This document shows positions 1 through 6,210 of a DNA stretch of 41,008 bases, in pieces. Positions within the stretch are counted from its first letter, which is position 1. Each line of letters begins with the position of its first letter. The DNA lies in IMG/VR virus record IMGVR_UViG_3300025131_000106, positions 1-41,008 of that record; one strand, written 5' to 3'. The notes beneath the pieces were generated by a model. The model did not search any database and had not been told where the DNA came from. It worked only from the letters and a program-made list of their open reading frames with translations. The stretch comes from a virus. A program made the position numbers and the translations under genes.

Positions 1-440
1 GCATACACAATGGTGTTTGGTTGGAAGGTAATCATCCTCTCACCACCAATTGTTGCCCTCTTTTTATCATCAGTAAACAGGAGGTCACCCTGAACCACAC
101 CAGTAATACCAAGTTTGGGGAAGTATTTTAGTGCTGCCTTGAGTTTTGCTGCCAACTGACCAGAGTAGTTCTCATCAATCTGCTCAGAAGTATACATCTT
201 TTTAGGATTAGTCTTTGCAAATACAGACTTTGTTCCTACAAAAAAAGCATCCCACCTAGGATCAATTCCACAAACAATAGCAGGAGCACCATCCCACTTA
301 GTAGTCACACGTATTGGTGACGTTGGTTCCGTAAGCATACTACCAAGTTCTCTAAGGAAGTTGATTGCGTTGAATCCTCCCTGAGTCCCATTGTTGAGGA
401 TGTCATCTTCAAGGTGTTCTAGGTGTGTGTTTTTTGCCAT
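1..440 (-). CDS. Partial conserved phage protein with ligase/nucleotidyltransferase-like motifs (DUF6267-like), runs off left edge
   Basis: About 146 N-terminal residues are visible; the 3' end lies outside the window. The ATG at 438-440 is followed by an uninterrupted frame starting MAKNTHLEHLEDD. Residues about 48-56 read TKWDGAPAI, which resembles motif I (KxDG, the nucleotidylated lysine) of ATP-dependent DNA/RNA ligases. Further on, GVVQGDLLF resembles ligase motif III, followed by FQPNTIVYA. I recall a similar family in other phages under the label DUF6267; the ligase-like reading is my inference, and the C-terminal motifs needed to support it are missing here. A TATAAT at 447-452 sits just before the start without a good -35 box. 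It follows the 467-residue unknown gene by about 40 bases. Confidence 0.8.
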   Translation of the reverse strand, partial: MAKNTHLEHLEDDILNNGTQGGFNAINFLRELGSMLTEPTSPIRVTTKWDGAPAIVCGIDPRWDAFFVGTKSVFAKTNPKKMYTSEQIDENYSGQLAAKLKAALKYFPKLGITGVVQGDLLFTDDKKRATIGGERMITFQPNTIVY

Positions 441-482
441 GATCTTATTATAGGGCAGAGAGGGGTGGAGTGGACAGTTTAG

Positions 483-1886
483 TTATTGTAACTTGTAGTA
501 TACGGAAGATTTATCTGACTGAGATGACGCATAAAGATAAAGTTCCTTCATTGCCATATCTTTATCTTTACAGGACGTGTTCAACCAATCTAAAAATCTT
601 AACCCAGCAAGTTTACTATATCTCCAAGACTTATCCTGAGTATCAATTTCTACCTTCATATTTATTTCTTGTTTCTTCGTTTGGTCAAGTCCTTTTGCAT
701 TATATTCTTTCAACAAATCATAGATCTCAATTGTGATATCTTTTGATTTACTTGCATTTGGATCAGACTCTGCCCAGGTAGGAATATTAAATTGATTTAT
801 GTTTGTAAATCCTGCATTTTTTAAAAGTTCAACAACAACTGCACCTTGAACTTTTCCTTGAGCAGCAGATTTTCCTTTCAGTTCTAACTTCCAATCTCCT
901 TTAGAAGACCCACCAAAATTTCTTGCTTGAAATTTATCAAACTGTCCAGGTCCATAATAGAGATAAACATCCATAGAGGAAGTAAAGGTGAGATCATACT
1001 TTTCATACTTTGCCTTTTCGTTTGCCTTTCTAACTGCAACGGATTGATTATTTTTAGGATCCATCTTTGGCGTACCCTCAATCTTTTTGAGAGAAATACC
1101 AATCAATTTTTCCTCATTAAACAATTGAAGGAGTGCATTGTTTAAACAATCAATAGTATTCTCTCCATCCAAATGCTTCTTAATCTCTGCAATCTCAGAT
1201 TCCTTCACCATCCATATATCGGCAGGATTCCACTTATCCTCTGAAGAGAGATTAGTTTGTCCCTTTACTCTACCAAATGCTTTTTTAATTGCTCCATCAT
1301 CAAGATCCCTATCTCCTCTCAAAAATTTATATCCAGATCCACCAACCTTTTCAAATATTTCATTTGCCCCTTTCACAGATCCTTCTTTCCATTCTTTTGG
1401 AATACCCATAATTTCTTCTAGTTTTGTACCACCCACATCAGCATATTTCATTCCACACTGAAGATCTTCTATGGTATAGATTTCCTTCTCACCACAATAA
1501 TATCTCATAGCAGCGTATACACACTGCGCCGATTCTTGTATTGCTGTTGCTGCAGACCCACCACCAGATCCTTTTGATCCGTTTGGTTTTACAAGAATTC
1601 TAATGTATTTTTTTACATCGCCTATTAAGTATACATCTAACTCAGTTTCTTTTTCTAATATTTTAACTTTAACTCCATCTCCATCAAGAGATGTTTGAAT
1701 ATTAGCAGCTGCCGTTACTCTCTTTGCTTGTGGCACATAGACCACCATCTCAAGAACTTTTTTTGCTCTGGGATTTTCATTGGGGTTCTTAACATCGAAA
1801 AGATAGTAAGAATAATCTTCTCCACCTAATGCACCCATGACTTTCTCAAAAGTCTTTACTGCAGATGGGGGAATAGTAATTGCCAT
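483..1886 (-). CDS. Conserved hypothetical protein, 467 residues, possibly a virion protein
   Basis: Function not recognised. The frame could begin at a GTG at 1901, but the ATG at 1886 has GGAG nine bases upstream and gives the product MAITIPPSAVKTFEKV; I chose that. The protein is soluble-looking and lysine-rich, without signal peptide or membrane segment. It has a Gly/Ser-rich stretch near residues 105-112 (SKGSGGGSA) that looks like a linker between an N-terminal domain of about 100 residues and the rest. A late-type promoter (CATAAATA, 1915-1922) lies about 30 bases upstream, suggesting late expression and hence a possible structural or assembly role; this is inference. A 32-bp segment of its coding sequence (1266-1297) recurs inverted at 3331-3362. 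Confidence 0.85.
   Translation of the reverse strand: MAITIPPSAVKTFEKVMGALGGEDYSYYLFDVKNPNENPRAKKVLEMVVYVPQAKRVTAAANIQTSLDGDGVKVKILEKETELDVYLIGDVKKYIRILVKPNGSKGSGGGSAATAIQESAQCVYAAMRYYCGEKEIYTIEDLQCGMKYADVGGTKLEEIMGIPKEWKEGSVKGANEIFEKVGGSGYKFLRGDRDLDDGAIKKAFGRVKGQTNLSSEDKWNPADIWMVKESEIAEIKKHLDGENTIDCLNNALLQLFNEEKLIGISLKKIEGTPKMDPKNNQSVAVRKANEKAKYEKYDLTFTSSMDVYLYYGPGQFDKFQARNFGGSSKGDWKLELKGKSAAQGKVQGAVVVELLKNAGFTNINQFNIPTWAESDPNASKSKDITIEIYDLLKEYNAKGLDQTKKQEINMKVEIDTQDKSWRYSKLAGLRFLDWLNTSCKDKDMAMKELYLYASSQSDKSSVYYKLQ
1266..1297. repeat. 32-bp inverted repeat, copy 1 (inside coding sequence)
   Basis: On the minus strand this stretch encodes GAIKKAFGRV in the 467-residue protein. The same 32 bases occur on the plus strand at 3331-3362 with no mismatch, and similarity stops abruptly on both sides. 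Confidence 0.9.
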
Positions 1887-1914
1887 AGGAATACGCTCCA
1901 CCGACGTTTACCTT

Positions 1915-1922
1915 TATTTATG
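1915..1922 (-). promoter_or_regulatory. Late promoter, CATAAATA
   Basis: The minus strand reads CATAAATA, close to the T4 late consensus TATAAATA used by gp55-containing RNA polymerase. It is 29 bases upstream of the ATG at 1886 and overlaps the last two bases of the tRNA gene. Confidence 0.55.
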
Positions 1923-1993
1923 GAGTTAAGGAGACTCGAACTCCTGACATCCTGCTTGCAAAGCAGGCGATCTACCAACTGAGCTATAACCCC
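1921..1993 (-). tRNA. tRNA-Ala (anticodon UGC)
   Basis: The minus strand folds as a 73-nt cloverleaf. The acceptor stem is GGGGTTA/TAACTCC (one G-U pair), the anticodon stem CCTGC/GCAGG with loop TTTGCAA gives anticodon TGC, and the T arm is AGGAG-TTCGAGT-CTCCT. The D stem GCTC/GATC has one mismatch (C11:U24), where bacterial tRNA-Ala normally has a G-C pair. No CCA tail is encoded after the discriminator A. Its 5' end overlaps the last ten bases of the 63-residue ORF upstream. Phage tRNAs of this kind are thought to adjust codon supply, here for GCA/GCN alanine codons; whether the mismatched D stem is tolerated is unknown. Confidence 0.9.
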
Positions 1994-2175
1994 TCAAGAA
2001 AGTCCCTTTCCTTTTGATAAGGGACTGTTTCTCCAGTATACAGTTTCCATCCCTCATGAAGTTCTGGAACTAACCACTGATCAACCCTGTAACAGTATTG
2101 CCAATTGACTGGTTGAACGCAGTTCATTACAACAACAGTCCAAAATGCTGCTACATGATTGATTACAGTAGTCAT
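1984..2175 (-). CDS. Small hypothetical protein, 63 residues
   Basis: Not recognised. The frame extends upstream to 2223, but the ATG at 2175 (MTTVINHVAAFWTVVVMN) follows the upstream gene's stop almost directly (TGAGATG), so coupled translation from that ATG is likely. The first half is hydrophobic and could be a short membrane segment (residues about 4-18), but it contains His and Asn, so this is weak. The C-terminal half is Trp/Tyr-rich and charged. The final codons overlap the 5' end of the tRNA-Ala gene by ten bases, so reading through the tRNA and translating this gene share sequence. It is the last in a string of three small overlapping genes after mazG. Confidence 0.6.
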   Translation of the reverse strand: MTTVINHVAAFWTVVVMNCVQPVNWQYCYRVDQWLVPELHEGWKLYTGETVPYQKERDFLEGL

Positions 2176-2176
2176 C

Positions 2177-2392
2177 TCACTTTTTGTCAACTGGTTTTTT
2201 ATTAAAACCAAATGGTGCGACACCCTCTTCCAATCTCATCTTGTGAGCAAGAGAGCAGACGGATTCCATAACTTTAAGACAATCCTCTGTCTTAGATCCC
2301 TCGGGCATATTGCGAAAGATGATATCAAACAGAGGAAAGAATCTATCCGACGCTGCTTGTACCTCTTCGGGTGACAGTGGATCTTTATTCAT
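2177..2392 (-). CDS. Small hypothetical protein, 71 residues
   Basis: Not recognised. The start chosen is the ATG at 2392 (MNKDPLSPEEVQAASDRFF), because it overlaps the stop of the upstream gene by eight bases, the usual pattern here; a longer frame from 2434 would overlap that gene far more. The protein looks helical, with an acidic N-terminus and a basic C-terminus ending KKPVDKK, and has no membrane segment. The visible residue pattern (EEVQAASDRFFPLFDIIF) suggests an amphipathic helix. It sits between two other tiny genes downstream of mazG and is probably made from the same message. Confidence 0.65.
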   Translation of the reverse strand: MNKDPLSPEEVQAASDRFFPLFDIIFRNMPEGSKTEDCLKVMESVCSLAHKMRLEEGVAPFGFNKKPVDKK

Positions 2393-2579
2393 GGGTGTGA
2401 TCCTCCGGTAAATTAGATTCAATCTGTTCGTCAAGTTGTTGGATCACACTGCGGATAGCAACGGTCCTCTCACCTGGGAACTCATAACTGTCTTGCTTTG
2501 TATACAGAAACAGTGCCTGTCTCACAATAGCAGCAGTATGAATATTTACTTTCAAATCAATGTCAACATTACAACTCAT
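2385..2579 (-). CDS. Small hypothetical protein, 64 residues
   Basis: Not recognised. The ATG at 2579 is preceded by AGAGGAATCCTA, giving a clear Shine-Dalgarno sequence. The product begins MSCNVDIDLKVNIHTAAIV and is predicted to start with a beta strand followed by helices; the C-terminus is acidic and ends PEDHTHE. There is no cysteine pair or membrane segment that would suggest a role. A CTAAATAG element at about 2614-2621 could be a weak late promoter. It is followed by two further overlapping small genes and the tRNA. Confidence 0.65.
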   Translation of the reverse strand: MSCNVDIDLKVNIHTAAIVRQALFLYTKQDSYEFPGERTVAIRSVIQQLDEQIESNLPEDHTHE

Positions 2580-2625
2580 TAGGATTCCTCTTATTCTTTA
2601 ACTGGATCTGGTTTTACTATTTAGA

Positions 2626-3255
2626 TCACACGTCACCGTCTTTACGGTTTTCTGAGTAGTGAACATCAAACTCACCACCAGGATAACGGGACTTGAGTTT
2701 ATCTACATTCATCTCAATGATTTCATCAAGTGAGATGTTGAGACCCATACAGGCTTGAGCAACATACCACATAATGTCACCGAGTTCACGCTTGAGGTGG
2801 AACAGGTTTTCTTCATTGGCAGGTTTGCCTTGGAAGATAATCTTTTTAACAACCTCAGTAAACTCACCTGCCTCTGCGGACATACCTACAGCAGCAGTCA
2901 AGAGTCTCCAAGTTTCAAATCCTTCTCCCCTCAGTTCTTGGATACGATACTCAAAGGCATCAGCATCTTTACTAGGTGCAGATGTAACTGCATTTACAAA
3001 CTCAAGATATGCGTCAGTGTTTACTTTTTTGGTCATTTTAAATCCGGGATAAGATGGATTGTTAGTTTCATTTGATTGGCAGGGCGTATTTGTTGTTTTT
3101 TGGTAAGATATTTTCTTTAAGTATTTTTCTATTCCTTGACCTACGTAATCTCTGCAAAAACTGGAGATGTTGATTTGGTGTTCTTTTTTGAGGAGATGTA
3201 GTTTTGATGTGATTTGATCTTGTGGATCTGTAATGGTCAGTTGTGCCTTTCTCAT
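2626..3255 (-). CDS. mazG: MazG-type nucleotide pyrophosphohydrolase with ribbon-helix-helix-like N-terminal extension
   Basis: Residues 74-209 are a MazG domain: AEAGEFTEVVKK followed by ELGDIMWYVAQ gives the EExxE...ExxD metal-binding pattern of all-alpha NTP pyrophosphatases, and the tail YPGGEFDVHYSENR is like other cyanophage MazG proteins. These enzymes hydrolyse (d)NTPs and are proposed to affect host nucleotide or ppGpp pools. The cyanophage proteins I know of begin near Met74 (ATG at 3036). Here the frame stays open to an ATG at 3255, adding 73 residues. The first 48 show a beta strand (KAQLTIT), a helix, and then INISSFCRDYVGQGIEKYL, which fits helix B of ribbon-helix-helix DNA-binding proteins; about 25 polar linker residues follow. 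Neither start has a strong ribosome site, so a separate shorter MazG is possible. Confidence 0.85.
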   Translation of the reverse strand: MRKAQLTITDPQDQITSKLHLLKKEHQINISSFCRDYVGQGIEKYLKKISYQKTTNTPCQSNETNNPSYPGFKMTKKVNTDAYLEFVNAVTSAPSKDADAFEYRIQELRGEGFETWRLLTAAVGMSAEAGEFTEVVKKIIFQGKPANEENLFHLKRELGDIMWYVAQACMGLNISLDEIIEMNVDKLKSRYPGGEFDVHYSENRKDGDV

Positions 3256-3330
3256 AATTGGTAATCGGTAAGTTGGTGGATGATGGTGGAGTTTCTAAAA
3301 TTGCTTTCTTTGCAGCAGTAAGAGTTGAGA

Positions 3331-3362
3331 ATGGAGCAATTAAAAAAGCATTTGGTAGAGTA
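3331..3362. repeat. 32-bp inverted repeat, copy 2 (in intergenic gap)
   Basis: This is identical, in inverse orientation, to 1266-1297. It lies in the gap between mazG and the 37-residue ORF. The surrounding 113 bases hold no gene I can support. On the plus strand the copy is in frame with an open stretch, so it looks like a displaced gene fragment. Confidence 0.9.
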
Positions 3363-3368
3363 TTTGAA

Positions 3369-3482
3369 TTAATAATAATGTCCCTCCCATCTACAGTTTC
3401 TCATATTAACAAGATTTACAGCATCTCGATGAGCACCGCAATCAGCAATTTTTTGACCACGGGGATTAAATACAAAATACAT
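3369..3482 (-). CDS. Very small protein, 37 residues, coupled to gp41
   Basis: The gp41 stop and this start share bases (TAATG at 3480-3484), the coupling typical of this genome. The product begins MYFVFNPRGQKIADCGAHRDA and ends in an aromatic, basic tail (CRWEGHYY). There is no known domain. The composition is protein-like (mixed Asn, Gly, Arg, aromatic residues), not an obvious shadow. It is probably translated with the helicase message; two cysteines and two histidines could bind metal, but the spacing fits no finger I know. Confidence 0.55.
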   Translation of the reverse strand: MYFVFNPRGQKIADCGAHRDAVNLVNMRNCRWEGHYY

Positions 3483-4864
3483 TAGAAATTAATGGCAGCA
3501 AACTTGTTCTTCAAGTTGGATTGTTCCTCGTCATTATTATACGAAGGAGTGCCCATATTGTCAATCATATCATCCTGTGCGGTCTGCTCACAATCATATA
3601 ATCTCATCTTGGCACGATCAATGCCGACAATAAATCTCTTATTGATAGTGGGATCGTTATATCTATTCTTCAACTGTTTAACCATCAACTGTCCAAGTTG
3701 TTCCAACTCCTCGGTAGAGATAAGGGCAAACATAAGATCAGCAGTAGCAGGGAGACCAAAGGACTCACTAGTGTCAGTAATGTCAACGTCAGAGCTACCA
3801 TAACCAGAACGAGTGGTCTGGGTGGCAGATACGATAGGGACCTCGGCTTCGACAGCCAACCCTCTAAGCTCCTCTGCAATAGCCTTAATATACGAATATG
3901 AATTGACAGAACCGGATGCGCGATAGCGGGAGGAAGCGCATATATTAAGGTAATCAATGAAAACAATATCAGGTCGAAATGATTTCTTAATAACAAGTTC
4001 ATTAAGTAAAGCACGGAAGTGCCCAACGTGTGCGGATGCTGTTGGATACTCTTTAATGATCAAAGATCCTTGAGTCTTCTTAGCAATACTATTTACCTTT
4101 GATTCAAACATCGACTTAGGTAAATCAGTGATATACTGAATATTAACATTCAAAAGGTTAGCATCAATACGCTCAGCAATCTTTTCCTCTGCCATCTCAC
4201 AAGTGATGTAGAGAACATTCTTACCCTGCGTCAGAGATGCTGCTGCCATATGACACATAAACAGAGACTTACCGACACCAGTGCCAGCAAGTGCAATATT
4301 CAGAGTCTTATTTGGTAGACCACCTTTAGTAATCTTATTGAAGTATTCCAAGTCGAATGGAATCTTAGATTCTTTCCTATGATAATACTCATATCGGTCA
4401 TCATAATCCTCCAGGTAGTCGTGACCCACACGACTGCTAAAACTCACTGAGAGAGCATCTGAGAGGATTGATGGGATAGCATCCCTACCACGATCCTTGT
4501 CCTTACCATCAGCAATCTGAATGGCATCCATAAGAGCAAGGTAGATAGCACTATCACGACACCACTTCTCAGTAGTATCGATCAACCAATCTGGATTAGT
4601 ATCAGTCTCCTCGAAAGAGTTGACGCACTGGAGGATATCTGTGTAAACATCTTGAGTGATGTCATCACGATTCTCCACCTCAATAATTAATGCCTCAGGA
4701 GTAATTGGTTTAGAGTATTTTTCCATAAAGGAAAAAATCTCCTGAAAGATAATCTTTTCCCGTTGTTCTTTAAAGTATTCTTCTTTAATGAAAGGAATTG
4801 TCTTTCTAATATAAGTTTCGTTGTTGAGTAGATTGTTGAGTATTAATAATTCAACTCTCTCCAT
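3482..4864 (-). CDS. gp41: Replicative DNA helicase (T4 gp41 / DnaB family)
   Basis: 460 residues, similar to T4 gp41 (475). It unwinds DNA ahead of the fork as a hexamer and works with the primase. An N-terminal helical domain (about 1-110) precedes a RecA-like core with the P-loop AGTGVGKSLFM near residues 193-203, a Walker B strand DIVFIDYLNI, the segment PIVSATQTTRSG, and the C-terminal SLPATADLMFAL-like region typical of DnaB helicases. The start at 4864 lies within the end of uvsX (14-base overlap), so the two are translationally linked. No primase gene (gp61) is in the window. The tail ends in a short polar stretch (YNNDEEQSNLKNKF). Confidence 0.95.
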   Translation of the reverse strand: MERVELLILNNLLNNETYIRKTIPFIKEEYFKEQREKIIFQEIFSFMEKYSKPITPEALIIEVENRDDITQDVYTDILQCVNSFEETDTNPDWLIDTTEKWCRDSAIYLALMDAIQIADGKDKDRGRDAIPSILSDALSVSFSSRVGHDYLEDYDDRYEYYHRKESKIPFDLEYFNKITKGGLPNKTLNIALAGTGVGKSLFMCHMAAASLTQGKNVLYITCEMAEEKIAERIDANLLNVNIQYITDLPKSMFESKVNSIAKKTQGSLIIKEYPTASAHVGHFRALLNELVIKKSFRPDIVFIDYLNICASSRYRASGSVNSYSYIKAIAEELRGLAVEAEVPIVSATQTTRSGYGSSDVDITDTSESFGLPATADLMFALISTEELEQLGQLMVKQLKNRYNDPTINKRFIVGIDRAKMRLYDCEQTAQDDMIDNMGTPSYNNDEEQSNLKNKFAAINF

Positions 4865-5867
4865 ATGAAAACTCCTTCATAGCAATTTGGTCAAGTTTCT
4901 CCATTACATCTTGAGTAAAATAAGATTCTGGATCTTTGTAGATCGCTTTAGCATATACCTTCTTGCCGTCTATTTCATAACGTCCGGCAACGTTCTTCCA
5001 AAGTCCGCCAATCTCACCGAGTTCAAGAAGACCATAATACCTATCAAGACCACGACTATCGTAAAATAAACGAATAGTGACATCCTTATTCTCCTTACTT
5101 AAACGCGACTTTGCTGTCTTAGCTTTAATAAGATTGCCAATGACTTCTGTTCCATCCTTTTCTTTCTTTTTGCTGAGATAAATGATCGTAGACGCTGCAT
5201 ATTTGAGGCCGCTGCCTCCGCCCATTTCTTTGGTGGGAACGTATGATCCGATGACATCATATGTATGGTTTGTGACGATGAGCGGGACATTTGCTTGACC
5301 TAATTTGAGTGTTAACATTCTGAACGCACCCTTAACCAATTGAGATTTGGTCATATCACGAACTTGCTTATCATCCAATGCATCTCTAATCTCTTTCTCA
5401 GTAGAGAGCATTCCTAGAGAGTCTAGCACAAACATACAAGGTTTGCGATCCTCTATAGGCATTTTCATATATTTATCGACTGCCTTAAGAGCCTTCTGTC
5501 TAAACTCTTCAATAGTTACTACATTAATTACAACAAATCTAGTAGTATCAATCTTGCGACTATCTAAAAGTGTCCTAGTAATGCTATTCTCAGTGTCAAA
5601 ATAGAGAACATAAGCATCGGGGTTAGTATCAAGAAAGTTCTTAACCACGGCGAGAGAGAAGAAAGTTTTTCCAGTGCTGCTTTCTCCAGCAATGGCAGTG
5701 ATCTTATTAGAAGACACACCCCCAAATATACTGCCTGAACACAACCCATTAAAGATATAACTTCCTGTATCAACGAATTGTTCGACTTCAACAATTTCTG
5801 ACGCCAGTTTCGTATACTCATCTCCGATCTCTTTTACAATGTCCTTTAGAAAATCCATGTCAATCAT
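4851..5867 (-). CDS. uvsX: RecA-like recombinase UvsX
   Basis: 338 residues, against about 390 in T4. UvsX forms filaments on single-stranded DNA and catalyses strand exchange for recombination-dependent replication and repair, loaded by UvsY (encoded at 26392-26826). The P-loop is AGESSTGKTFFSL near residues 61-73; a Walker B strand reads PCMFVLDSLGML; VPLIVTNHTYDVIG and MGGGSGLKYAAS match RecA-core DNA-contact regions. The ATG at 5867 overlaps the stop of a 46-residue ORF; a second ATG three codons in (5858) is an alternative. It is followed by gp41 with overlap, as part of the polymerase operon. Confidence 0.95.
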   Translation of the reverse strand: MIDMDFLKDIVKEIGDEYTKLASEIVEVEQFVDTGSYIFNGLCSGSIFGGVSSNKITAIAGESSTGKTFFSLAVVKNFLDTNPDAYVLYFDTENSITRTLLDSRKIDTTRFVVINVVTIEEFRQKALKAVDKYMKMPIEDRKPCMFVLDSLGMLSTEKEIRDALDDKQVRDMTKSQLVKGAFRMLTLKLGQANVPLIVTNHTYDVIGSYVPTKEMGGGSGLKYAASTIIYLSKKKEKDGTEVIGNLIKAKTAKSRLSKENKDVTIRLFYDSRGLDRYYGLLELGEIGGLWKNVAGRYEIDGKKVYAKAIYKDPESYFTQDVMEKLDQIAMKEFSYGES

Positions 5868-6000
5868 TTTTGTTTACAATTTTTTCCCAGTAGGGAGTTT
5901 GACCACTCACAATGAGGATCATTCGCAATAAAGTTTGTACCTCCACATAAGTTTCAAGGATTATGGGAGGTTTAAGTGTACAATACCATACCTTGTACAT
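5860..6000 (-). CDS. Very small protein upstream of uvsX, 46 residues
   Basis: It fills what would otherwise be a 145-base gap. The ATG at 6000 opens MYKVWYCTLKPPIILETYVE and the TGA at 5860-5862 lies inside the uvsX start region, so the ORF overlaps uvsX by eight bases. The composition (aromatic residues plus aliphatic helix, polar end EKIVNKND) looks like real protein, possibly a small beta-alpha fold. There is no recognised family. The start lacks a clear Shine-Dalgarno sequence. Its placement between two replication genes suggests co-expression with uvsX. Confidence 0.55.
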   Translation of the reverse strand: MYKVWYCTLKPPIILETYVEVQTLLRMILIVSGQTPYWEKIVNKND

Positions 6001-6012
6001 GGTGTCTATTCA

Positions 6013-6210
6013 TTAACTCCAACGTAAAGTTTGAAGATACTCTAACACGTTTTTACGAACATCCATAAGTTCGTGATAACACTTTTGATTATGAGCACAT
6101 AACCTTAGCGAGGCATCAGGTTTATAAACGGACTCGATAAAAATATCTAGACCACGATTCCACTTGTCTTTTTTAGACTCTCTGTCTTCGATGACGTATT
6201 GGTCTTTCAT
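6013..6210 (-). CDS. Small hypothetical protein, 65 residues, coupled to DNA polymerase
   Basis: The frame extends to 6252 inside gp43, but the ATG at 6210 overlaps the polymerase stop as ATGA, so MKDQYVIEDRESKKDKW is the likely start. The protein is charged and helical with one CAHNQKC segment (two cysteines separated by five residues, plus His), which alone is too little for a zinc site. No membrane segment is present. Translation is probably coupled to gp43, so the two would be made together; the role is unknown. Confidence 0.75.
   Translation of the reverse strand: MKDQYVIEDRESKKDKWNRGLDIFIESVYKPDASLRLCAHNQKCYHELMDVRKNVLEYLQTLRWS

Noticed and set aside
470-736. Plus-strand 88-codon ORF antisense to the 467-residue gene
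   Set aside because: Lies over the 3' end of a real gene, no recognisable motif, no upstream signals.
3258-3485. Plus-strand ORF of 75 codons containing the GAIKKAFGRV copy
   Set aside because: It overlaps the well-placed minus-strand 37-residue ORF, has no ribosome site, and its recognisable part is only the 32-bp displaced fragment; treated as a repeat, not a gene.
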